From: Odiellus spinosus
Taxonomy: Eukaryota; Arthropoda; Arachnida; Opiliones; Phalangiidae
Reading direction: 5' to 3'
Assembly: GCA_963920705.1 (NCBI GenBank)
Contig: OY987230.1
Coordinates: forward strand, 7,006,001-7,070,000
DNA: 64,000 nucleotides
In this document: positions 55,098 through 64,000 of the stretch, piece by piece
How positions within the stretch are numbered: the first letter of the stretch is position 1
How the letters are laid out: each line of letters opens with the position of its first letter
The notes under the pieces: generated by a model
What the model was told of the DNA's origin: nothing
Database searches by the model: none
The model's input: only the letters and a program-made list of their open reading frames with translations
Translations under genes and position numbers: made by a program

Positions 55098-55442
55098 GAG
55101 CTACGATTCACACTAGCATTTATTAATCGATTTCAAACGGTAAAATCAAACCGATATTCAAATCGCTAGGAATCGTTTTAAGCGTCACGCGTTCACACAT
55201 TATCTTTCTAAATCGATTTATTGTCGCTTCATCGGTATTTGAAACCAAATCGGTATGAAACTGGTTTCCGAAGCAGTTTCGAGAAATCGAATCTAACCGA
55301 TTCGAGAAAAAAAAAAAACGGTTTCCCGTTCACACGACTCAAGCAAAACGTTTTGAAATGGTTTAAATCGATTCCAATACCTAGTATGAATGAAGCGAAA
55401 CGTTTTGAATCGACTTCAAGGCCTAGTAAGAACTCAACTAAG
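55098..55442 (+). mobile_element. GTTCACACTAG element, type A, with repeated 3' block
   Basis: It runs from AGCTACGATTCACACTAGC to AATACCTAGTATGAATG, then repeats the last block (AAACGTTTTGAATCGACTTC, AGGCCTAGTAAGAACTC). A degraded relic precedes it at 54935-55097. Confidence 0.75.
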
Positions 55443-55873
55443 GTTTCTCTCGCCTTCTCCATAACTCCACAGTATATCCTTTAGATCTTACATTTATCAC
55501 TTCGGGAATATTAATAATGACAACGTCCTTTTTGTTCGCTCTATATTTTAATTAAGAAAGCAATAAAGAGAATTCCTTTTGCCGAAGCTAATTTCGGCCA
55601 TTCTTTCGGGTGTTATCCCCTAGGCCTAGCGAACTTTATTCACGCTTCGGTTAACGTCTTTGGTATACATCTTTTTTAATTTATTATTCGGTTCATTGAA
55701 AACTTATTTACATAAGGTTGCGTGAGCGCTCCGAGTTAATTGTTACGTATTTACATACGAAATTTTACGAATGAGCACCGCAGAATCGTATACAGTATAA
55801 CTTGGTCCACCGATAATTAATTGTATACGCTAATTAAGTTCATTTTTGAACTGTTAGTAAGTGTGATAAAATC

Positions 55874-55908
<35 letters not shown>

Positions 55909-56205
55909 CAACAATCTAACTCTACAGGCCTATTTTACAACTAAAATAGCACCATTTTATTTGTACATTATAATATTTTTTATAAGCAATATGCGAATAT
56001 TTTTTATTATATATTATGCCAGGAATGAAATTGATTTAAAAGATCATTGATCTACATCAAACTCAAACTCTACGTAAAGTTTTTATCAGTATAACAGTTT
56101 GATTTATACAGTTTGGAGCACTAATTGAAATCCCCACGATATTTCTCCCACCCAGCCCTACACGCCGCGTTCATCTGTCACAGGTGAGGGTCCGTATTAT
56201 GAAAA
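55443..56205. other. Intergenic stretch with a poly(A) run
   Basis: A run of A spans about 55876-55906. No gene is seen. Confidence 0.4.
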
Positions 56206-56924
56206 GTCTATCACTTTATTCTATAAAAGTAAACAACGGCATGTAGCTTAATACTATATCACCAAAGGCAGAAGCCGATGAAACCTTCCTTTGAAGTCTA
56301 TTACTCCCGGGTCCTGTCTACCCCTCTCTGTATGGGTTAGTTTCAAAAAGCGCGATTCGTACGCCTCCTAACGGTAGATATTTTCGGAGCGGGAGTTCGT
56401 CGAGCGAATATCTCTAGCAGCCTCGGAGTTCGTCAAAAAAACGTCGTGGTTTGTGGAGAAAGAGAATTCAGAATTTTCCGTAGACAGGGGGTATGAAGTA
56501 GGACCCCTCTGATCTCGTAAAATTGTGAATTTTACCCATACAGAGAGGAGCGCTATATCGAACATTAGAGTAGTAGACTTCAAAGGAGGGTTTCATCGGC
56601 TTCTGCCAAAGGTCAAGGTAAATGTACCTGCAGATTCTGGTTAATTCGAGACACTCTAGCGGCCGCAGTCGCCGTGTAAATAGTGATCGGAGGAAGGGCC
56701 ACCCTTTTAGAGAAAAATCCGGAGTGGGGAGGGAAGCCAATATGGCCAATCGGGGCCCACCTAAATTCAGCCCCTCTCTCCCGACTCAAAATATCGAGAT
56801 AAGAGTCCAAACCACTCGAACCAGACTTTTTTGGCTTATTGTAAGTGATGGGCTATGACGTAAAACTGGACCTTTGCTGATAGTATTAATGGGGGGGGGG
56901 CGTTATTGAATAAAGTGATAGACT
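56206..56924. mobile_element. TIR element with GTCTATCACTTTATTC ends, interrupted by a nested element
   Basis: The left end GTCTATCACTTTATTCTA and the right end GAATAAAGTGATAGAC are inverse. The interior matches 24340-24695 (GCGGCCGCAGTCGCC, TAAGTGATGGGCTATGACG, GCTGATAGTATTAA). A run of ten G at 56891-56900 replaces the GCTACGGGGCG seen in relatives. The CAGAAGCCGATG element occupies 56269-56605. Confidence 0.82.
56269..56605. mobile_element. Nested TIR element CAGAAGCCGATG family with TSD CCAAAGG
   Basis: 337 bp, ends CAGAAGCCGATGAAACC / GGTTTCATCGGCTTCTG. CCAAAGG is at 56262-56268 and 56606-56612. The host element elsewhere reads GCAAAGG at this point once, confirming the duplication. Confidence 0.9.
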
Positions 56925-57486
56925 CTGGGTTTTAATTTACTCTTGATATTATTATTATAATCGTATACTTTTATATATACAAAGACTTGTCTGAAACTAA
57001 AAACTTTGTACAATCCCACACAAATCAGCTTAAAGCCGATTATATATATATATATACAGTTTAAAACTTTACATATCGTAATGGTATTGGCGTTGATAAC
57101 AAAATCCGTATGCGAGTATGCGAAAGGAAACAAATCGCGTGTGTGTGGGTGTGTGTGTGTGTTTGGCACAAAAAATTTGCATAATTTAACTGTAAGTTTT
57201 TTTTTTTGGTTTGTTTTTAAGTTTTGATTTCATTTTCTTATACGTGAAGTTGTATAAAAAATAAATTAGCGCAGCACCTTGATATGGACCCATGATTGCT
57301 GTATTAAATGGAGGAGAAATCAGACACGAAATAATTCATTTTAGGCCTAAAAACTAAATTGTTCAGAAGTTAAAAGATTGATTCAGAAGTCAGAAGGGGA
57401 AATAGTAGAGAATATAAAGAAAATAAGCCGGCATTTCTTGCCCAATGTCTTTAGCATCAAACCCGCCTATTCTCTTAATGCTAGGA
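56925..57486. other. Intergenic stretch with short TA and GTGTGT microsatellites
   Basis: A (TA)n run near 57040 and a (GT)n-rich run near 57138-57162. Frames on both strands are incidental. Confidence 0.45.
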
Positions 57487-57697
57487 CATTACTGGTTAAT
57501 TAGAAGGCTGAAACAATATGATTGGTAGGAATTTATATTTACTTTTATTCAAACTTTACCAAACTTTAGAAATTAATTTAAATACCAAAAAGGCTCTAAA
57601 AATTGTTTTGAAAATTCTCGAATACGTTTTTGGCACATGGTGATTTCGAAAATAAATTAAAAAGCTGTTCCATTTTTAGCTCCAAGTTTCCCTTTAA
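57487..57697. mobile_element. Half copy of the GGAGCTAAAAATGGAAC TTAA-type element
   Basis: It carries AATTAATTTAAATACCAAAA, GGTGATTTCGAAAATAAA and CCATTTTTAGCTCC to CCCTTTAA. It lies just downstream of gene 2. Confidence 0.65.
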
Positions 57698-57968
57698 TTA
57701 TAAAAGCGTGACTAATTCTTATTTTCACTGATGGGCACTCTTACAGTGGAAGACTCGCGAAGAGTTTCACCCGAAATGCTTCGCTAGCCTTTCACCGTAA
57801 TTCGTGTATTGTTGACGATATAACGCGAAAATTTCGTCTAATTTTTTTCCTCCATTTAATTCGTGGCACATTTTCCCATCTACACCATTTTTTACACTTG
57901 AACCTTCGCAAAGTTAAATACTATAGTCAAGGATGATTTACTCGGCTATATACGTCTCTCAACAACGT

Positions 57969-58264
57969 TTAAACTGGACTTCGTTTCGGATCCGATTGCA
58001 AATGGTCCACTTCGTAGGAAGACGAGCAACAACTCTCGTCTTCCTGGAGTTCCTGGACTTCTTGTAACTCTTCAACGTGTACAACGAGGGATAAAATGTC
58101 CTCGGCACTCTTGTATCGACGAGGGGTCACCTGGTCGAATGACCTGGGCTTAGAACTCTCGAAGGCAAACATCGAATTTTGTCGTATTCTCGTTCTCCTT
58201 AAAAGTTCCAAGGCTATCTCGTCCGCCACGGTACCATCTTCTTGAACTTCGTCGGATAAATCTA
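57969..58264 (-). CDS. Exon 3' of the NKWGKIRMMEPY membrane protein: cytoplasmic tail
   Basis: The acceptor CCTCGTAG (58266-58265) follows a long pyrimidine tract (TCTTTCTTCTCTCC, CTTTTCTTTTCCC). The exon enters in phase 1, matching the donor at 59180/59179, and runs 97 further codons to the stop at 57971-57969. It encodes a soluble tail: acidic start (DLSDEVQEDG), a basic/Ser segment RRTRIRQNS and PRSFDQVTPRRYKSAEDI with likely kinase or docking sites, an acidic Glu/Gln-rich run, a CCSSS cluster and a C-terminal KRSPV, a class I PDZ-ligand pattern (S-x-V). A second AG three bases on (TAGTAG) allows splicing with or without one Val. The frame extending further upstream to 58451 is intron read-through. 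Confidence 0.72.
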
Positions 58265-59179
58265 CTACGAGGTGGAGGATCCCGAGGGAAAGTTTTTGGG
58301 AAAAGAAAAGGATGGAGAGAAAGAAGAGCGATCTAAATTGATTTCTGAGCCAATAGGGGGTCGAGCTAACAAAAGGGCGGACGAAGTGGGATAAAAAAAA
58401 AGTCACAAAAAGAGGTACCAAAGGGGTGGAGTATACCAAGGCGTACGACAAGTACCGTTTTGTTTGAATCGTGATGGAGTTTCAAGGCAAGCAGGCACGG
58501 ATAATTAATGCTTCTAATCGAAAACTTTCCCTCACTCTCATTATTAGGACGAGCCATCCAAAACAATATAATGAAAGACATAAATCTTTCGGCGTCTCTC
58601 GCTATGTTCGCGCGTAATTCCCCAAGCAAAGTAATCGAGAGCAATAATATTGTAACTCATAATATAGGACACTATATTGAAGCCATCTGAAAATAAGTTT
58701 AAAGTAATTTGGAAAGATAAAATTCCTGATCTATATTAGACCTATTTTCGAATTCATTGAGTTTTACCTGACCTCTTTTTAAATATCTCTAATATTTCCT
58801 TGACCTCTTAGCCCTACTTTCAAAGTTCCTGGCTTTAAGCTGACCTTATGAACCTACATTTTAATTCCCCAATTTTTACCGGCTTTTCCCCTGATTATTT
58901 TAGGCCTATTTTTAAATTTCACAGTTTTTCCTTTTCATCTTGGGCCAATTTTCAAATTCTTCGACTTTTCCATGACCTCTTAGGACTGGTTTCAAATTAT
59001 CCGACATTTTCCTGATCTTAGCCTATCTTCAAAAACTTTTCCCTGACATTTTAAAGCTGTATTAATATTTTTAACTAAAAGAATTAGAACATTATTGCTC
59101 TCGTAACTCGAAGAAATAATCAAAAATCTAGATAATCGCTGGGCCTTGCGGGGGTATAAGTATAATTGACGATTCGCAC
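58265..59179 (-). other. Intron of the NKWGKIRMMEPY gene, 915 bp
   Basis: Donor CGAG|GTGCGA and acceptor CGTAG|TA keep the frame. The intron contains a diverged relative of the CAGGGTTCATA element at about 58740-59060 (repeated TTTCCTTGACCTCTTAG-like words). Confidence 0.6.
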
Positions 59180-59555
59180 CTCGAATGGACTGTTTCTTGG
59201 AGCTAGGATAATCGCTGGAATGATAATCCGGGTGGTAGGGCTCCATCATTCTAATCTTGCCCCATTTATTGACAAAGAGAACGACGCAAGCGAACCAAAG
59301 GATAATAGCGCCGCTGACCAGGACGACTTCTTCGGTCGTAACGGTCACTATTGACGGATAACCAGCGGCCGAATCGTCCTCGTTCTCCGTTCCACCGTAG
59401 GATAATGTCTCGTTGAAAAGAAGCGGGTCGTACGAGTCGCGGTCCGTTTTGTAGCTGACATTCTCTGAAGATAGATTGATCTTCGTAAGATCAACAAAAG
59501 GACGGGGAAACTGGTTGAAGTATACGTAGGAGGGAAAGGACAAAGAGGGCGCCAT
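59180..59555 (-). CDS. Exon 5' of a single-pass membrane protein (NKWGKIRMMEPY family)
   Basis: Start ATG at 59555 (context GGCTATGGC). The exon itself probably begins at 59579 after CAATTAG, so an upstream non-coding or coding exon is possible. It encodes 125 residues plus one base. Residues 1-75 are the ectodomain, with three N-glycosylation sequons (N27, N32, N48) and an acidic stretch (ENEDDS). Residues 77-95 are the membrane span (VVLVSGAIILWFACVVLFV), followed by NKWGKIRMMEPYHPDY, the same juxtamembrane motif as the gene at 27.7 kb (NKWGKIRRLEPYRP). The N-terminus lacks a classical signal peptide unless residues before M1 (DSFPLFLA) are included. Joined to the tail exon the protein has about 223 residues. 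Function unknown; membrane-anchored adaptor is inference. Confidence 0.75.
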
Positions 59556-59811
59556 AGCCAAAAACAGAGGGAAACTATCCTAATTGCCGAAAGGGAAACG
59601 GAAAAGTCAAAGCTCGCTAGCGACTAACTACTCGCCACTGGAAAAATACTATAAAACAAATACGCCAGAAGGAACACGCGAAATATATACGCCAACGAGT
59701 GGACAGAATCGCGCTAATGAACCCGCAAAACGACGCTCGGCTCGATAAAGTTTGTCCCCTTTCCGGAAATCAATTCAACCGGGATATAATATACCTTATA
59801 GATAACGTCTA

Positions 59812-60087
59812 AAGTCGATCCCTTTATTCCATAAAAGCCAACAACGCCCCGTAGCTTAATACTATCAGCAAAGGTTCAGTTTTATGTCATAGCATATAAT
59901 TTAAAAATAGACAAAAAGTCATCACCCCTGTCTGGCTCGAGTGATTTAGACTCTTACTCGATATTTTGAGAGGGACGCGAATTTAGGCGACTGCGGCCGA
60001 TAGAGTGTCTCGAATCAGAATCTACCTTTGCTGAAATTAAGCTACGGGGCGTTGTTTACTTATATGGAATAAATTGATAGACTTTTG
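59812..60087. mobile_element. TIR element with CCCCGTAGCTTAATAC ends, deleted copy
   Basis: The left end TATTCCATAAAAGCCAACAAC, then GCCCCGTAGCTTAATAC, is mirrored by AATTAAGCTACGGGGCG on the right. Interior in inverse order to 24.3 kb. It lies just upstream of gene 2. Confidence 0.75.
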
Positions 60088-60146
60088 ATAACGTGTAGTT
60101 TACTTTTTAAAGTTATATATACACTCAACCTGACTTGATTCTCGTC

Positions 60147-60271
60147 ATTGAGGATGGGATTTGGACATAAGTCAATGACAAATCCAACGAAATCGAAATA
60201 TTTAACTGATTATTATTAATAACTGATTAACGAAATATTTGTGGATTATCTTGTTCAAACCCCGACCTCTA
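60147..60271 (-). mobile_element. Degenerate TAGAG hAT-like MITE
   Basis: It runs from TGAGGATGGGATTTGGAC to GTTCAAACCCCGACCTCTA. Interior TCAATGACAAATCCAACG, TTAACTGATTATTATTAAT. Flanks no longer match. Confidence 0.65.
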
Positions 60272-60785
60272 CGTGCCAAGCTCCCGAATTTAATCACGAG
60301 TCAAATTGAAAGTGACGTCGATTTTACTTTTCATTTCAATGTACTCACTTAAAATAACGAATGAAAGATATATAGACTTTCCCAATGAGGAAAAATATTC
60401 AAATCTGGTCCCAAAAACGGACCAAATTGGAGAATTCAACAGAACTCGACCATATATAGACGAAAAACTTAAATTCAACTAAAGTGGACCATCATTTAGA
60501 ATACCTTTGGCCCATTTTGGTTGAAGTTTTTTTTTTTAACTATTTGGTTGAATTATGTTGAATTTTTAAATTTTGGCACATTTTGAGCAAATTAGAAGAT
60601 TCTTTCCTCAATGGAAAGATGATTTCTTTCTTTATTCTATAGGAGCACGTTGAAATGAAAAGTTAAACCGACGTCACGTGTATGTAAAAACAGTCCCGAG
60701 AATATTTTCTATTTCTGGTGATTAAATTCGCGAGCTTGAAGAGACCCGAATCAAGTCAGATCTTGAGTGTCTTCTTTACTGATTG

Positions 60786-60825
<40 letters not shown>

Positions 60826-61009
60826 AAACTGGGCCCCTAGAGACTAAATTTCAAATTAGAGCTGCATAGAGGTTTAAATTACTTAGGCGTTGAGTCAACG
60901 TATTAGTTTTGCTGCTATCCTCACACTAGATTTGGCATTAACTACTTATCTGAAATTCGTTATGACCTTTTGATTAAACACTGATATTACTATTAGTATT
61001 CAGAGTTTA
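60272..61009. other. Stretch holding a diverged GTAGACAC-type element and a poly(T) run
   Basis: About 60400-60775 matches 18.4-18.8 kb. A run of T spans about 60787-60822. No gene. Confidence 0.5.
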
Positions 61010-61348
61010 TTCAGTAAAGGTAACTTGAACCTAAAAATGGAATATATTTTGAATTCATTTTCGGAATAACCATGGAAAAAAAACGTATTCAAGAATTGTT
61101 TCGGAAATTTTGGACACGTGTATGGTGTTTAAATTAATTTCTGAAGTTTGGTCAAGTATAAATAAATACGGGCCAATCAAATTATTTCAGCCTTCAACAG
61201 CGCTTATAATGTCCTAACATTAAAAGAAGAGGATGGCGTTTTGATGGCCAAGGTCTTAGGCGTCAAACGCCGGCCCATTCTTTTGTCAAGGTGATTCCGA
61301 AAATAAATTCAAAAGTTGTTCCATTTTTAGCTCCAAGTTTCCCTTTAA
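61010..61348. mobile_element. TTAA-type foldback element, GGAGCTAAAAATGGAAC family
   Basis: The left arm (ACTTGAACCTAAAAATGGAA, ATTTTCGGAATAACCATGG) is mirrored on the right (AAGGTGATTCCGAAAATAAA, CCATTTTTAGCTCCAAG). Centre CAGCCTTCAACAGCGC. Ends CCCTTTAA. Confidence 0.75.
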
Positions 61349-62044
61349 CCTGATTCATTTTCTTATAATATTACTCGAGAATTTTGTGAAAATTATATGG
61401 GGCATGCAAATTAAAATTCAAATTATTATTATCAATTAGTCGGCATAAAATTAAGCTTCCATCGAAATCTAAGGAATCTATTACCATTAAAAATGCATAG
61501 TCCGAAGTATTTAGTTTTGGAATTAAGTGATATTTCATTTCCCTGGTTAATAATTTCGAGGTTAATGGCACCGACCGACTCTCAGGGGATCCCGTCGTCG
61601 TTTGCGGCTTTTAAAAGGTCATATATAAATTTAAGCGATTAACAGAAGTTGTTTCAAACTGGGTTAATTGATTTCCGATATTGGCGACAAACTATTAAGC
61701 CGTAATATAAAGGAAACTTTAAGCAAACAGGAAAACCATCAAGCATTGGTTTATAATTTATGACAAACCATTAAAATATATTGCAGGAAAATTATAATAT
61801 AACATCAAAAAATAAAGAGAAAAATGGTGAATTGCTAGGAAGTAATTAAAGTGATAATGAATTGCCTCCATACATTTTGGAAAAAATAACATTCCAATTA
61901 TATCTATTTATTTCATCTTAAGTTGACAGCACGCACAATGATAGGGTCAATTTCTTTTTAAACAAATTAAAACCATATATAGATAACGCTAGCATAGGTT
62001 TCTACGTGGAATTGACTAAAAATAAATTCAATTTACGTTGAATT
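61349..62044. other. AT-rich intergenic stretch, nothing recognised
   Basis: A 66-codon minus-strand frame (61371-61571) has no support. Confidence 0.35.
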
Positions 62045-62292
62045 GATTTAAAAATATAATTACTTCAAGAAAGTGACTAAAAATAAAGTTAAAAATATAT
62101 TATTTCAATAAAGTGACTAAAAATAAAGTAAAAAAATATATAATTATTGAAATAAGTGACTAAAATTAAAGTAAAAATAAAATTATTTCAATAAAATGAC
62201 TAAAAATTAAGTAGAAAATATAATCATTTCAATATGTGACTAAAAATAAAGCTAAAAAATATAATTATTTCAATAAAGTGACTAAAAATCCT
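62045..62292 (+). repeat. Tandem repeat, unit about 40 bp, about six copies
   Basis: Anchor AAGTGACTAAAAATAAAGT followed by AAAAATATAATTATTTCAAT with variation. Confidence 0.85.
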
Positions 62293-62880
62293 TACAAATT
62301 TTTATAATTCTAGTGAATAAATTTACTCATATGGTTTATCAAATAGTTCTCAACTAAAACTAACAATAACCCCGAAAAATTAAATATCAAATATTATCAA
62401 ACCTATATTTAACTCACAATGAAAGATAATGTTTCGCAGTAATTTTCTAGTGCTCAAATATAATTAAAAATAAATTTAAACGATCCATTATCCCTTTAAA
62501 TTTCAATCTCATTCAACTTTTCATATCTATATACACAGGAAGTAATTAGGAGCGTTCGCTATCAAATTTGAAAAGATCCGGTTAATCTCATATCAAGCGC
62601 AAACTCAGCCAGTAAAAAAAGGAAAATATTATTAATAGTATTCATACAAAGCCACTTTTATCAGACTTTCACAAGCGGGCAATGTCAAAAGAAAACATTA
62701 AATACGACATATAGCTCGAGGAAACAAATTAAAGAACAACACAGTTAACTCATCCTTAAACTTATTCGAGACTACAAAGAGTAGAAATGATGATAATGCG
62801 GGAAGAACCAGGACAAATTAATAACGAAACTTTCTAGATAAGAAAAGGAAAAGGTCCTAAACAACGTATTAAGAACTCAC
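62293..62880. other. Intergenic stretch downstream of a candidate minus-strand exon
   Basis: AT-rich, no frame. If the donor at 62880 is real this would be intron. Confidence 0.3.
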
Positions 62881-63480
62881 CCAGCATTAGCCAAAGCGTT
62901 ATCTATTAAAAACACGAGAAATCCGTGGTTATTCGCGACAGGGACAGGATACGAAATCTAAGTCCAACACGAGTACAATAGAGGAGGGCCAAAACGAATC
63001 GCGTTCGCGAGTGCCTCATCCGAAACTTTTCTCGAGACTAAAATCTTTAGAGGCGGTAGCGCTAGCTCTGTCGAAATAACAGAGATGGTGTGGGTGGGTA
63101 TAGAGTGAGGGATGCGGAGGAGCTGAGGGATGATGAAAGGCTGAGGAGAAATAGGAGAGACCGAGGGCGCGCGAATTTTGGCCCGCTAGTCCCCGCTTTT
63201 GTAGGTGATGGAGCTCCGCTCAAGCATCCTTGACGGACTGTGGCTGGAATCAGAATGACCCTAATAGGTCACGTATCCCTATACCGGCGCGGCATACAGT
63301 GGAGGTTTTTCTCCAATAACCTTTACTTCTCTTTCTCTTCTACGGCATCGTCGCTCTTTTGGAACGAAGGAATTTTTCTTCGGGGCATTTTTAGGGTTGA
63401 ACGAATATACGCCGAATGAGAGAGGCCGGGGTCTTTGTTGGTGCATGAGGGTGTCGTATTTATTTTATCAAGCGCGTGAG
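62881..63480 (-). promoter_or_regulatory. GC-rich promoter-like or 5'-exon stretch
   Basis: Base composition rises for about 600 bp. On the minus strand it contains CT-rich runs (CTCGGTCTCTCCTATTTC, CTCAGCTCCTCCGCATCC) and a strong donor CTGG|GTGAGT at 62881/62880. A 77-base candidate exon (62957-62881) after TTGGACTTAG codes a hydrophobic stretch (GFLVFLIDNALANAG) but ends in phase 2 and so does not join the 59.5-kb exon in frame. It could be an untranslated first exon or promoter of gene 2, which lies 3.3 kb downstream on the same strand. Confidence 0.3.
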
Positions 63481-63689
63481 ATAGAATTCAATTTATTTTA
63501 AATATGATCTTATCAAATATTGATGTTTATATTCTCCAAAGACGTAAATTATTCAAGATCTTCTTGATTTTAAATTCATCGAATAATTAAATTTTCATCG
63601 CGTAGTCTACGTTCAAAAAGGCAAGTTTCAAAGAGGCGTATATCCCCTACGAAAATGGATTGATCATATTTTCAAAATATGATCAACAT

Positions 63690-64000
63690 TTTACCATATA
63701 CTTCCAAAATGTGATCAAACAAATACATTGATATACCATATTTGGTCGGTTTTTGATCAAATTGTACTTAATCTAAATGCATTTGATCCAACAAATAATT
63801 TGATATACCATATTTGGTCGGTTTTGATCAAATTTTAATTCATCTAGATGGATTTGATCCAACAAATAATTTGATATACCATATTTGATTGGTCTATGAT
63901 CAAGTGTATTTCATCTGGATGCTTTTGATCCAACAAATAATTTGATATACCATATTTGGTCGGTTTTGATCAAATTTTAATTCATCTAGATGGATTTGAT
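63690..64000 (+). repeat. Tandem repeat, unit about 71 bp, running off the window edge
   Basis: Each unit has TTTGATCCAACAAATAATTT, GATATACCATATTTGGTCGG and TTTTGATCAAATTTTAATTC, then CATCTAGATGG. Four units are visible; the first is diverged. Confidence 0.9.

Noticed and set aside
56368-56858. Several overlapping frames on both strands
   Set aside because: They lie in nested TIR elements whose ends and target duplications are clear; none resembles a transposase.
58366-58690. Frames of 92 and 60 codons in the gene 2 intron
   Set aside because: They overlap the intron and have no splice support.

Overview
This window is AT-rich, gene-poor nuclear DNA from an animal, most likely an invertebrate. 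The evidence is spliceosomal exon/intron boundaries, AATAAA poly(A) signals, a Ty3/Gypsy LTR retrotransposon, and a very dense load of short TIR elements (MITEs and foldback elements) and minisatellites. There are no operons, bacterial-style ribosome binding sites, CRISPR arrays, tRNAs or rRNAs that I could find. I cannot fix the phylum from the sequence alone.

Genes. Three gene models have real support. (1) A plus-strand terminal exon (27,723-28,301) encodes a single-pass membrane protein with the juxtamembrane signature NKWGKIRRLEPY. (2) A minus-strand two-exon gene (59,579-57,969) encodes a paralogue with NKWGKIRMMEPY; its intron is spliced in phase and its ectodomain carries sequons. Both proteins end in S/T-x-V, a class I PDZ-ligand pattern, and the two genes face each other across about 30 kb of repeats. 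(3) A compact plus-strand gene (48,082-49,129) has a TATA box, a signal-peptide exon, a phase-compatible terminal exon coding a peptide with eight cysteines, and a poly(A) signal. Its intron holds a second phase-compatible candidate exon, rich in dibasic sites, whose stop codon is supplied by the first three bases of an inserted MITE. At the left edge (1-1,915) lies the 5' end of an apparently intact Gypsy element on the minus strand: LTR, primer-binding site, and a gag-pol reading frame running off the window. A few weaker exon candidates are listed with low confidence.

Repeats by region. 1-6.4 kb: Gypsy element, 7-bp-TSD TIR element, tandem arrays of about 45 bp and 172 bp, and an inverted pair of 'GTTCACACTAG' elements. 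7-18 kb: GTTCACACTAG elements, TTAA-flanked elements, hAT-like MITEs, a 75-bp tandem array and a foldback element. 18-24 kb: three further TIR elements and a TTAA foldback element with another element inside it. 28.4-29.4 kb: a 23-bp minisatellite invaded by a TIR element. 30-41 kb: many GTTCACACTAG elements and a 2.5-kb palindrome whose two arms carry the same decayed coding sequence. 41.5-46.2 kb: a hAT-like element and two large minisatellites. 47.7-49.5 kb: MITEs in and around the cysteine-rich gene, including a triple nest. 50-52.6 kb: a tandem array and a MITE that has grown its own internal satellite. 53.7-55.4 kb: a GTTCACACTAG cluster. 56-61 kb: nested TIR elements around gene 2. 62-64 kb: tandem repeats and a GC-rich promoter-like stretch.

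The most interesting unit is the cysteine-rich secreted-peptide locus at 48-49 kb. Next are the 8-bp-TSD MITE family with many precise insertion footprints and the coding palindrome at 36.9-39.4 kb.
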